Positions 1 to 5,002 of a stretch of 6,113 bases of DNA are shown in pieces. The stretch's first letter is position 1, and the number at the start of each line of letters is the position of its first letter. Origin of the DNA: Bacillota bacterium (GTDB lineage: Bacteria > Bacillota > Clostridia > Tissierellales > Sedimentibacteraceae); assembly GCA_029239575.1 (NCBI GenBank), contig JARBUP010000179.1:1-6113 (forward strand), written 5' to 3'. The notes below the pieces were generated by a model, which saw only the letters and a list, made by a program, of their open reading frames with translations, was not told the origin of the DNA and made no database searches. Position numbers and translations under genes: made by a program.

Positions 1-75
1 TCCGTGTTCATTTTTCATTGTTCACTTAATCTTTTATTATTTATTAACTTTTCATTTTTAATTTGGAGAAAATCT

Positions 76-177
76 ATGGCATATAAAGAAAGCATATTAA
101 GCGAAAAATCTTTAGAATTTGCAGCTAATACAGTCAAATTTTGCATAAAGTTAATAAAGAAACCAAAGAAAGTATAA
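76..177 (+). pseudogene. Truncated four-helix-bundle (23S rRNA IVS-type) protein remnant
   Basis: A GGAG Shine-Dalgarno 7 bases before the ATG opens a 33-codon frame beginning MAYKESILSEKSLEFA. This matches the first helix of the small four-helix-bundle proteins (about 115-120 residues) that derive from 23S rRNA intervening sequences and are scattered through clostridial genomes. The family's middle part, normally with a conserved Q-L-x-R-S-G-T-S-I-G-A-N-like stretch, is absent. After about 29 residues the frame runs into a basic tail (LIKKPKKV) and stops, and no later segment in any frame restores it. The AT-rich sequence just upstream (1-60), with TTCATTTTTCATTGTTCAC-like repeats, is also usual before such genes. 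I read it as an internally deleted relic that kept its start signals. A real short peptide cannot be excluded. Family assignment is from memory of the N-terminus only. Confidence 0.55.
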
Positions 178-227
178 TAACAAAGCAATAATTCGTTTTT
201 TAATTTGTCATAATATTTGAATATTGT

Positions 228-247
228 GGTACGACAAGAAGTCGCTG
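228..247. repeat. GGTRCGACAAGAAGTYGCTG repeat, copy 1
   Basis: These 20 bases match 18 of 20 positions at 3314-3333. The copy is richer in GC than its surroundings and contains a small hairpin, CGAC-AAGAA-GTCG. Its function is unknown. Confidence 0.5.
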
Positions 248-313
248 TTTTATAATTAACATTGTAAACTTAAAAGTGCTTATTTTTATAATTCAAAAAG
301 AATGATTAAAATA

Positions 314-342
314 TTGATATTATTAAAAATATTATGTATATT
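314..342 (+). promoter_or_regulatory. Candidate sigmaA promoter of the alarmone synthetase gene
   Basis: TTGATA (314-319) and TATATT (337-342) are separated by 17 bases, one mismatch and one mismatch from the -35 and -10 consensus. The start point would be near 349, giving a leader of about 57 bases. In such AT-rich DNA a chance match is possible. Confidence 0.45.
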
Positions 343-405
343 ATATGTATTAAAGTATTTAAGAATTTTAATAGGGTCTTTTAGAAATAGAAAGGTAGAC
401 TTAAT

Positions 406-1068
406 ATGGAAAAATTATCTAATGATGAAAAAAACAATGCAGACTTGAAAGAAAGTGAATTGTTATACGGTTCTTATCAGGAGATGATGGAAATGCAGTT
501 ATTGTATAATGCAGCCATCAAACAAATCACTACTAAACTTGAAATATTAAATGAAGAGTTTAATGTGAAACACGCGAGAAACCCGATTCATCATGTGGAA
601 GGAAGATTGAAATCTCCTCAAAGCATAATCAAAAAGCTTAATCAAAAGAATATGCAAGTTAGTATAACATCTGCAAAAAGGATCAATGATATTGCAGGTA
701 TAAGGGTGGTCTGTGGTTATCTTAATGATGTTTACAATATTAAGGATATGTTATTGACGCAAACAGATATTAAGCTTATCAAGTATCAGGATTACATAAA
801 AGAACCAAATTTTAATGGCTATCGTAGTTTACACCTTGACATTGAAGTTTCTGTATTTCTATCAGATCATATTGAGAAGGTTGTTGCGGAGATTCAAATT
901 CGTACTGTTGCTCAGGATTTCTGGGCAAGTCTTGAACATGACATAAGATATAAATCTAATAAGTATATACCACAGGATATTTGTGATGATATGTTGCAGT
1001 CAGCCAATGAAATAGCGGCAATTGATTTGAAGATGCAGGAAACATTTATTAAAATCCAAAATATATAA
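406..1068 (+). CDS. Small alarmone synthetase, RelQ/YjbM-like GTP pyrophosphokinase
   Basis: This 220-residue protein should transfer pyrophosphate from ATP to GDP or GTP, making the stringent-response signal (p)ppGpp in the cytoplasm. It is a stand-alone RelA/SpoT synthetase domain. Visible motifs are EGRLKSPQSIIKK (65-77, nucleotide-binding Arg/Lys/Ser), DIAGIRVVC (95-103, with the metal-binding Asp95), NGYRSLHL (137-144), AEIQIRT (161-167, with the catalytic Glu162) and DFWASLEH (171-178). There is no HD hydrolase domain, TGS or ACT domain, so it is a synthetase only. The length fits the RelQ class, about 210 residues in Bacillus subtilis YjbM; it has a slightly longer charged N-terminus (1-25). 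The start is supported by AAAGG 9-14 bases upstream. It sits alone with its own candidate promoter. RelQ versus another small synthetase subclass is not settled by motifs alone. Confidence 0.93.
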   Translation: MEKLSNDEKNNADLKESELLYGSYQEMMEMQLLYNAAIKQITTKLEILNEEFNVKHARNPIHHVEGRLKSPQSIIKKLNQKNMQVSITSAKRINDIAGIRVVCGYLNDVYNIKDMLLTQTDIKLIKYQDYIKEPNFNGYRSLHLDIEVSVFLSDHIEKVVAEIQIRTVAQDFWASLEHDIRYKSNKYIPQDICDDMLQSANEIAAIDLKMQETFIKIQNI

Positions 1069-1255
1069 AGTCAAAAATTATTGTTTCAAGAAAAATATAG
1101 GAAAATTAATTTCTCATAATTTAAAATGATGTTTTAAAACTCAAACTTAATCAGCGATAATTAACTATGAAATAAATTAAAAATCATTTTAATATTACAA
1201 AAAAAATTCCTCATTTGTTCATATGCTATCTGTGACTTTGTCACTGATTATATTG

Positions 1256-1261
1256 TATAAT
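1256..1261 (+). promoter_or_regulatory. Candidate -10 element of the HesB-like selenoprotein gene
   Basis: TATAAT lies 50 bases before the start codon. A convincing -35 hexamer is not present at 17 bases; the inverted repeat GTGAC-TTT-GTCAC (1232-1244) occupies the -35 area and could be an operator. TCACTGAT occurs at 1241-1248 and again at 1285-1292. Confidence 0.35.
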
Positions 1262-1310
1262 TTTAGTAAAATACAACTAATATATCACTGATAATTTGAG
1301 GAGGTTAAAA

Positions 1311-1586
1311 ATGAATTTAAATATTACAAGCTTAGCTAAAGAAAAGTTATTTGAATTAAAAGAAAAAAAAGAGCCAATTAAGGTAAAAATAACAGGATTT
1401 ACATGATGTGGTGCCCAATTCGGCATTGTTTCGGAGAAACAAAATGAAAATGATGAAATTTATCATGTTGATGAGTTGGACATAATTGTCTCAGAAGAAT
1501 TAAATGGAGCAGTAAAAGGATTAAAGATTGATTACAAAGAAGGATTTTTCAAAAAAGGATTTGAAGTAGAACCATTGTTTAAATAA
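1311..1586 (+). CDS. HesB/IscA-like selenoprotein with in-frame TGA (Sec32)
   Basis: A consensus GAGGAGG is 6 bases before the ATG. The frame runs 31 codons, meets TGA at 1404-1406, then continues to TAA at 1584-1586, giving 91 residues. Around the TGA it reads ITGFT-U-CGAQFGIV, which aligns with the first cysteine motif of the HesB/IscA fold (G-G-C-S-G-x-x-Y/F-G-L). Downstream, DEIYHVDELDIIVSEEL (48-64) and GLKIDY...GF (70-84) match the rest of the domain (D-x-v-x-x-D-G-v-x-i-v-V and IDY...GF). Conservation on both sides of the TGA argues against a nonsense mutation. HesB-like proteins are a known prokaryotic selenoprotein family. The C-terminal CxC of true IscA is missing: the protein ends EPLFK. 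It may therefore be a redox or metal-binding protein rather than a standard Fe-S scaffold; that is inference. Selenocysteine machinery genes are not in this window. Confidence 0.85.
1412..1442 (+). promoter_or_regulatory. Candidate bacterial SECIS element
   Basis: TTGTTTC (1426-1432) and GAAACAA (1436-1442) form a perfect 7-bp stem closed by the loop GGA (1433-1435). The loop starts 26 bases after the TGA, inside the spacing known for bacterial SECIS elements (about 16-37), and its first two bases are GG, the usual SelB contact. A second short hairpin, TGCC-CAATTC-GGCA (1412-1425), directly abuts it and may stack on it. The stem is inside the reading frame, as expected in bacteria. Confidence 0.72.
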
Positions 1587-1643
1587 TGCAATTACAATGC
1601 AATCGAAGATTATTGAATATTTTGGGTAATATAGTTGTACTGG

Positions 1644-1684
1644 AAAAAGAGTAATATTGAGAGTGGCTTAGTCTACTCTTTTTT
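1644..1684 (+). terminator. Terminator of the HesB-like gene
   Basis: AAAAAGAGTA (1644-1653) pairs with TACTCTTTTT (1674-1683) across a 20-base loop and ends in a T-run. A shorter inner pairing AGAGT/ACTCT is an alternative. It lies 58 bases after the stop codon. Confidence 0.7.
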
Positions 1685-1690
1685 AAGTCC

Positions 1691-1933
1691 GTGGATTATA
1701 AGGTGCTTGTTAATACTGTTGAAAATGGAAATGAATCAGTACAGGTATTTGTAGCTTTATACAAAAATCTTCTAATTACTTTGTATGATGCTTATCTTCC
1801 AAAGCAAGCAGTTGATATAATTTTAAAAATAAACAATAATCTAACTGATGAACAAATAGCATACTTAAGCGACCATCAAGTTGAAATTTCAAGTGCTTTA
1901 CAAACAATAAAGGAAGTAATAAGTATTGACTGA
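1691..1933 (+). CDS. Hypothetical protein, doubtful start
   Basis: This 80-codon frame starts at GTG and ends at TGA. I do not recognise the product. It is mainly helical and amphipathic in appearance (for example PKQAVDIILKINNNLTDEQIAYLSDHQVEISSALQTI), with no Cys, no signal peptide and no membrane segment, and codon use resembles that of its neighbours. The start is poor: no Shine-Dalgarno precedes the GTG, which lies only 7 bases after the T-run of a terminator, and no ATG exists upstream in frame before the stop at 1658-1660. It could be an expressed small protein, or the 3' part of a gene whose beginning was lost. Confidence 0.4.
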   Translation: MDYKVLVNTVENGNESVQVFVALYKNLLITLYDAYLPKQAVDIILKINNNLTDEQIAYLSDHQVEISSALQTIKEVISID

Positions 1934-1971
1934 GTACTTATTTGCATTTCATAATAATAAAAGAACATATT

Positions 1972-2007
1972 AAATAATATTTAATATTATATAATAAAAT
2001 ATTATTT
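1972..2007. repeat. AT-only inverted repeat upstream of the Staygreen-family gene
   Basis: AAATAATATTT (1972-1982) is perfectly inverted at 1997-2007, with the 12-base palindrome TATTATATAATA in the loop (1985-1996) and a T-run after it. It could be a weak terminator for the preceding frame or part of the promoter region. It is entirely A and T, so its folding energy is low. Confidence 0.35.
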
Positions 2008-2039
2008 TTTAAATTAATATTATTAGAAAGGATATTAAA

Positions 2040-2489
2040 ATGAGTAAATTAAATCCTGAAAAACTTTATGTTGAATATGTAGGTGTTACTTCAACTGAAC
2101 CTATTATGCCAAGACGCTATACTTTAACTCATTCAGATATAACAGCAGATCTATATTTAACTATAGGTTTAGATTTTGCTTATGATAAGCTTAATTTTAT
2201 GAGAGATGAAGTATTGGGTGAATGGGTGCCAAATAATGGGGATTATGTTTATTATGTTTATTTATATGTAGATAGCAATTTTATTCCTGCGTTTACAGCT
2301 GTGCGTGATACAGTTTTTAGAAAGGAGCTTCCGCTTGCTTTAGAGGCCATACGATATGGTGATAATGATTTTTTTAATGTACACTCTGATTTAGATTATG
2401 TTCCAATTATTGTTTACTTCCAATCAACTGATCCAATGTATAATACAGTTGAAAATTGGGGTATTTTCTCGGACTATAAGATTGATTAA
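2040..2489 (+). CDS. Staygreen-family protein (SGR homologue, possible Mg-dechelatase)
   Basis: The 149-residue product belongs to the Staygreen family, best known from the plant enzyme that removes Mg from chlorophyll a during senescence; some bacterial homologues have shown Mg-dechelatase activity. Family features visible are PRRYTLTHSD (24-33, conserved His31 and Asp33), DLYLTIG (37-43), RDEVLGEW (55-62, conserved acidic pair), RKELPLALEAIRYGD (94-108) and ENWG near the end (138-141). It spans the full bacterial family length, with no signal peptide or membrane segment, so it is cytosolic. The start is supported by AGAAAGGA 7-14 bases upstream. It is monocistronic. No chlorophyll or tetrapyrrole genes are nearby, so the natural substrate in this organism is unknown; it might act on dietary or environmental chlorophyll, or on another metallated tetrapyrrole (inference). 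Confidence 0.85.
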   Translation: MSKLNPEKLYVEYVGVTSTEPIMPRRYTLTHSDITADLYLTIGLDFAYDKLNFMRDEVLGEWVPNNGDYVYYVYLYVDSNFIPAFTAVRDTVFRKELPLALEAIRYGDNDFFNVHSDLDYVPIIVYFQSTDPMYNTVENWGIFSDYKID

Positions 2490-2500
2490 TTATTATAAAT

Positions 2501-2539
2501 AAAAGAAGGTGCTCGAAACGGATTTGTGCACCTTTTTTT
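2501..2539. terminator. Shared terminator between convergent genes
   Basis: AAAAGAAGGTGC (2501-2512) pairs with GCACCTTTTTTT (2528-2539), with one G-T pair and a 15-base loop. The A-tract on one side and the T-tract on the other let it end transcription both from the Staygreen gene (stop at 2489) and from the DUF4397 gene (stop at 2546). Confidence 0.85.
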
Positions 2540-2545
2540 AGAAAT

Positions 2546-3190
2546 TTATCTTTGTTCAGTAACCAATAATGCATCTAATTTTGGGGTTTCTCCTACTAAT
2601 CCAACTGCATAAATAGTATAGAAAGTATTTGGGTTTAATGTAACATTAGGAACAGTTAAAACAACATTATTTGTTCCGGTTGGGGTTACTTTAAACGTAT
2701 ATGTTCCTGATGGAACGCAAGTATAATTAGCTATGCCTTTGTATGGCACATTGCTGAAAACAATCGAATCATCAGGCAACTTTATATCCACAGCAGGTGC
2801 ATTTGGAGATAAATGGATAAATCTTACACATGATAAGCCAGATTTATTAGCGGAAGTTGGTTCTTGCACCGGATATAAGCTAATATCAGGCAGTTCACCA
2901 ATAGCAGCTATGGTATAAAAAGACTTTTCAGGTATATAGACACTTTCATCAATTACAGGATTTGTTTTACTTCCTGTAGGGTAAACTTTAATATTATAAT
3001 TACCAGATGGAACAGGTATATATGATGATAATTCTTTATAAGGAAGGTTTTTTATAATAATATTATCATTAGCATAAACATCTACTGCAGGTGCATTTGG
3101 AACTGCATGTAGCACTCTAATATTTGAATTCATTTGTTGCTGAAACATATAGCATTGAGCTAACATGTTGGCATATTGATTATAATACAT
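2546..3190 (-). CDS. DUF4397 two-repeat protein, possible spore-surface protein
   Basis: This 214-residue protein consists of two copies of a roughly 85-residue beta-rich DUF4397 unit. Copy 1 (24-108) has RVLHAVPNAPAVDVY, VPSGNYNIKVYPTG and FYTIAAIGE; copy 2 (122-210) has RFIHLSPNAPAVDI, VPSGTYTFKVTPTG and FYTIYAVGLVGE. The N-terminus (1-23) is rich in Tyr, Gln, Asn and Met and is not a signal peptide, although many DUF4397 proteins are secreted. The start is secure: AAAGGAGG lies 5-12 bases upstream. A sigmaK-like promoter (3221-3247) suggests expression in the mother cell late in sporulation. Together with the Tyr/Gln-rich head, this is compatible with a coat or exosporium protein, but that is inference. 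It is transcribed alone toward a terminator shared with the convergent Staygreen gene. Confidence 0.88.
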   Translation of the reverse strand: MYYNQYANMLAQCYMFQQQMNSNIRVLHAVPNAPAVDVYANDNIIIKNLPYKELSSYIPVPSGNYNIKVYPTGSKTNPVIDESVYIPEKSFYTIAAIGELPDISLYPVQEPTSANKSGLSCVRFIHLSPNAPAVDIKLPDDSIVFSNVPYKGIANYTCVPSGTYTFKVTPTGTNNVVLTVPNVTLNPNTFYTIYAVGLVGETPKLDALLVTEQR

Positions 3191-3220
3191 TTCGGCCTCC
3201 TTTATATATAGTACTTATAT

Positions 3221-3247
3221 TAATATATGAAGTTAGTATTAAAAAGT
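3221..3247 (-). promoter_or_regulatory. Candidate sigmaK promoter of the DUF4397 gene
   Basis: Read on the minus strand, CATATATTA (3229-3221) fits the -10 consensus CATAnnnTA, and AC (3247-3246) lies 16 bases upstream at the -35 position. The start point would fall about 20-25 bases before the ATG. The motif is short and the region AT-rich, so it needs experimental support. Confidence 0.4.
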
Positions 3248-3313
3248 GATATATACCAGTCCTATATATAGTTAGAAATACCTAATTATTTTTACACACT
3301 TTTCAAATTATAC

Positions 3314-3333
3314 GGTGCGACAAGAAGTTGCTG
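3314..3333. repeat. GGTRCGACAAGAAGTYGCTG repeat, copy 2
   Basis: This copy matches the one at 228-247 at 18 of 20 positions. Its hairpin is GCGAC-AAGAA-GTTGC, pairing through a G-T wobble in place of G-C and with one extra G-C pair at the base. The two differences thus keep the stem. Confidence 0.5.
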
Positions 3334-3689
3334 ATTGGGAGATTTTTGTTGTATGATGGTTAATGCTTCAACATACTATAATGCAGATATTAAAACTTTT
3401 ATCCTCCTAATATTTAATTTCATACGAGCTTAATTTTATAGCACTGATGAAATTGTATTTGTTTTGTTTGTTCTTACGAATGTTATTATAAACACACTAT
3501 TTTAATAAAAAAAGTAGTCACTTTTCGGTAGGACAATTTACAAAAGGTAGGAAATATAGAAATTTCAATGAAAAATTTTAAATATTATTTTAAACTTAAT
3601 TATTTTTACTTTATGTCTATAACACGAAATATCGATTGTGGATATAAACTGGTACGGTTCGCCTCTATAGAAAATTATGAAAATATATT

Positions 3690-3721
3690 AAAAACTCCTC
3701 AAATTGATTTGAGGAGTTTTT
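3690..3721. terminator. Bidirectional terminator downstream of the DUF6143 gene
   Basis: AAAAACTCCTCAAAT (3690-3704) and its exact complement (3707-3721) form a 15-base inverted repeat, with runs of five A and five T at the ends. It lies 56 bases beyond the stop codon of the minus-strand DUF6143 gene, and no plus-strand gene is clearly upstream. Confidence 0.8.
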
Positions 3722-3776
3722 GGTACGCTAAACCATTCCTTATTCAATTATTACAAAAATAGTATTTCAATAAATA

Positions 3777-4325
3777 TTATTTTTCCCACCATCCAAATGC
3801 AACTATTACTTTATCTAAGTTAGAACTTGACGATTTTATAATTAAGGTGTAATTACCACATGGAGGTACTATAAATTTTCCGTCCTCTTCACTTACTAAT
3901 GTAGCATAAGGAGGTACTATTCTTTCGTAAACATTAATCCCTTCTTCAGGAAGTTTATTGGTGGAATCTATATATTTAATTTCTACATTATTTTCAGGAA
4001 GTGGATTAATTGCAGTGTTTGTTGGTGATACTTTGTGTGAAACACACGCCTTATTAGGGAAATCAACATTTAGCCATATTTCAGCAGTTAAATAGTTATC
4101 AGAAAAATTTGAAATAGTAAATACATTTACATATAATTCACTATATGATTTGCGAGGATTTACTAAACCAGCCCATGCATATGTTCCATCCTTTACCATT
4201 AAAGGACAAGTTTGACCAACAAAATAATGTCCATCTATTGATTCATATAAAGGAACAGATATGCTAACTACATCTTTTGGATTTGAATTTTTGCAATTTA
4301 TAATATTACTTTTATCAAAAAACAT
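3777..4325 (-). CDS. DUF6143-family protein of unknown function
   Basis: The product resembles the clostridial DUF6143 family. It has VVSISVPLYESIDGHYFVGQT (about residues 19-39), TYAWAGLVNP (48-57), LYVNVFTISN (64-73), a central acidic-Pro region and a conserved end, EEDGKFIVPP followed by VIVAFGWWEK. It is predicted beta-rich and soluble, with no signal peptide and four Cys. I place the start at the second ATG (4325): AGGAG (4339-4335) is 9 bases before it but touches the first ATG (4334) with no gap, which would be too close. That gives 182 residues rather than 185. It is monocistronic, with a TATAAT on the minus strand at 4357-4352 but no clear -35. The biochemical role is unknown, and the family assignment is from recalled sequence resemblance. 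Confidence 0.75.
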   Translation of the reverse strand: MFFDKSNIINCKNSNPKDVVSISVPLYESIDGHYFVGQTCPLMVKDGTYAWAGLVNPRKSYSELYVNVFTISNFSDNYLTAEIWLNVDFPNKACVSHKVSPTNTAINPLPENNVEIKYIDSTNKLPEEGINVYERIVPPYATLVSEEDGKFIVPPCGNYTLIIKSSSSNLDKVIVAFGWWEK

Positions 4326-4423
4326 AAAAAACATCTCCTAAATAATAATTTATTATACATTCTACAGCTTGTTTTCTATATAGTATTCATTGAATCTTGA
4401 AATGTACATAATTTATGAGACAG

Positions 4424-4487
4424 AATAAAATAAGCCCTATTGATTTATTGATTGGGTGCTATTGTTTTAGGGCTGTTTATTTTTTTT
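4424..4487 (+). terminator. Orphan rho-independent terminator
   Basis: AATAAA (4424-4429) with TTTATT (4476-4481), then AGCCCTA (4433-4439) with TAGGGCT (4468-4474), form a two-part stem with a 28-base loop, followed by eight T (4480-4487). The T-run supports plus-strand termination, yet no plus-strand gene precedes it. AGCCC can also pair with GGGTGCT in the loop (4454-4460). Confidence 0.6.
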
Positions 4488-4562
4488 GTTTTCATTTTAA
4501 TTCTATAAACAAGAAATATATTTCGGTTTCTAATACGACAAGGATATTAGTAATAAAATATA

Positions 4563-4592
4563 TGAATAACAAATTTAACAAAAGCCATAATA
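4563..4592 (+). promoter_or_regulatory. Candidate sigmaG promoter of the DUF1540 gene
   Basis: TGAATA (4563-4568), a 17-base spacer, and CATAATA (4586-4592) match the Bacillus sigmaG consensus TGAATA-N17/18-CATACTA with one difference. The start point near 4599 gives a leader of about 48 bases. This suggests expression in the forespore. Confidence 0.5.
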
Positions 4593-4646
4593 GTATAAGA
4601 AAGTTTTAATAACTTCTAATAAAATTATTATAAGGAGAATACTGAT

Positions 4647-4823
4647 ATGGATCAAAAAAAAATCAACCCTGGTGTTAAATGTGTAGTAAATACTTGTCAT
4701 TATTACAGTGAAGGGGATCATTGTGCCGCTTCAAAAATAGAAGTGCAACATAGAAATGCTCACAGCAGTACTGAAACTGATTGTGCAACATTTAAACCTA
4801 ATAACCAAAGCAGCATGTCTTAA
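4647..4823 (+). CDS. DUF1540 small cysteine-rich protein
   Basis: This 58-residue protein carries one DUF1540 domain: VKCVVNTCHYYSEGDHCAASKIEV followed by TETDCATF, split here only as two conserved blocks (10-33 and 42-49). The four cysteines (12, 17, 26, 46) are the family's invariant set and probably bind a metal ion; that role is inferred from spacing. The ATG is preceded by AAGGAG with 9 bases of spacing. There is no signal peptide. It is monocistronic, flanked by a near-consensus sigmaG promoter and a strong terminator, so it may be packaged into or made within the forespore. No biochemical function is established for the family to my knowledge. The gene is short and easy to miss, but the motif match is clear. 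Confidence 0.9.
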   Translation: MDQKKINPGVKCVVNTCHYYSEGDHCAASKIEVQHRNAHSSTETDCATFKPNNQSSMS

Positions 4824-4837
4824 AATTTATCAAGCAT

Positions 4838-4875
4838 AAAAAAATTACTCCTAAGATTTAAGGAGTAATTTTTTT
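4838..4875. terminator. Bidirectional terminator after the DUF1540 gene
   Basis: A perfect 15-bp stem (4838-4852 with 4861-4875, core ATTACTCCT/AGGAGTAAT) encloses an 8-base loop and is flanked by seven A and seven T. It begins 15 bases after the DUF1540 stop codon and could also stop the convergent AraC-family transcript. Confidence 0.88.
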
Positions 4876-4954
4876 ATACGCTTATTGTATCTGAAATTAC
4901 ATTAAACAAGAGAGAATGTACGAAATTATTTATAAGGCAAAAAATATCTAACTT

Positions 4955-5002
4955 ATTACTAATTTAAATTCTTTTAAATTCTAAAGGAGTTAAATTAGTA
5001 AT
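4955..5002. repeat. Inverted repeat across the AraC-family stop codon
   Basis: A 13-base arm (4955-4967) is exactly inverted at 4990-5002, with a 22-base loop. The left arm contains the stop codon. On the plus strand it is followed by seven T (5002-5008), so it could stop antisense transcription entering the gene. Confidence 0.35.

Larger units (their letters stand above)
3191..3776. other. Gene-poor intergenic stretch
   Basis: Apart from the sigmaK-like promoter, the repeat copy at 3314-3333 and the terminator at 3690-3721, I see no supported gene. A small hairpin AAAAGT-AGTC-ACTTTT (3510-3525) is followed by a T-run on the minus strand. The forward frame 3568-3762 has no usable ribosome binding site and runs through the terminator, so I do not call it. 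Confidence 0.5.
4326..4646. other. Intergenic stretch between DUF6143 and DUF1540 genes
   Basis: It holds a ribosome binding site and -10-like element for the leftward gene, an orphan plus-strand terminator (4424-4487), a hairpin CTAATA-CGACAAGGA-TATTAG (4530-4550), and the sigmaG-like promoter of the DUF1540 gene. The frame at 4415-4609 lacks a Shine-Dalgarno and translates the terminator, so it is not called. Confidence 0.5.

Noticed and set aside
231..240. Spo0A box (TGTCGAA) on the minus strand of the repeats
   Set aside because: Only TTGTCG matches; the following bases are TA or CA rather than AA, which is too weak to claim.
228..247. Sigma-54 promoter (GG...GC) in the shared repeat
   Set aside because: The GG and GC are 16 bases apart rather than about 12.
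1311..1406. Reading the HesB-like gene as a 31-codon peptide or a nonsense-mutated pseudogene
   Set aside because: Domain conservation continues on both sides of the TGA, the codon sits at the family's Cys position, and a SECIS-like hairpin follows at correct spacing.
2733..2918. Forward 61-codon frame
   Set aside because: It lies antisense inside the well-supported DUF4397 gene and has no ribosome binding site.
3315..3345. GTGCGACAAG as the 5' end (GUGYG) of a group II intron
   Set aside because: No reverse transcriptase, no domain V hairpin and no 3' end are present, and the copy at 228 has GTACG instead.
3568..3762. Forward 64-codon frame
   Set aside because: The nearest purine-rich stretch is about 17 bases from the ATG, and the frame translates straight through the perfect terminator hairpin at 3690-3721.
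4415..4609. Forward 64-codon frame
   Set aside because: No Shine-Dalgarno, and its first third is the orphan terminator stem and T-run.
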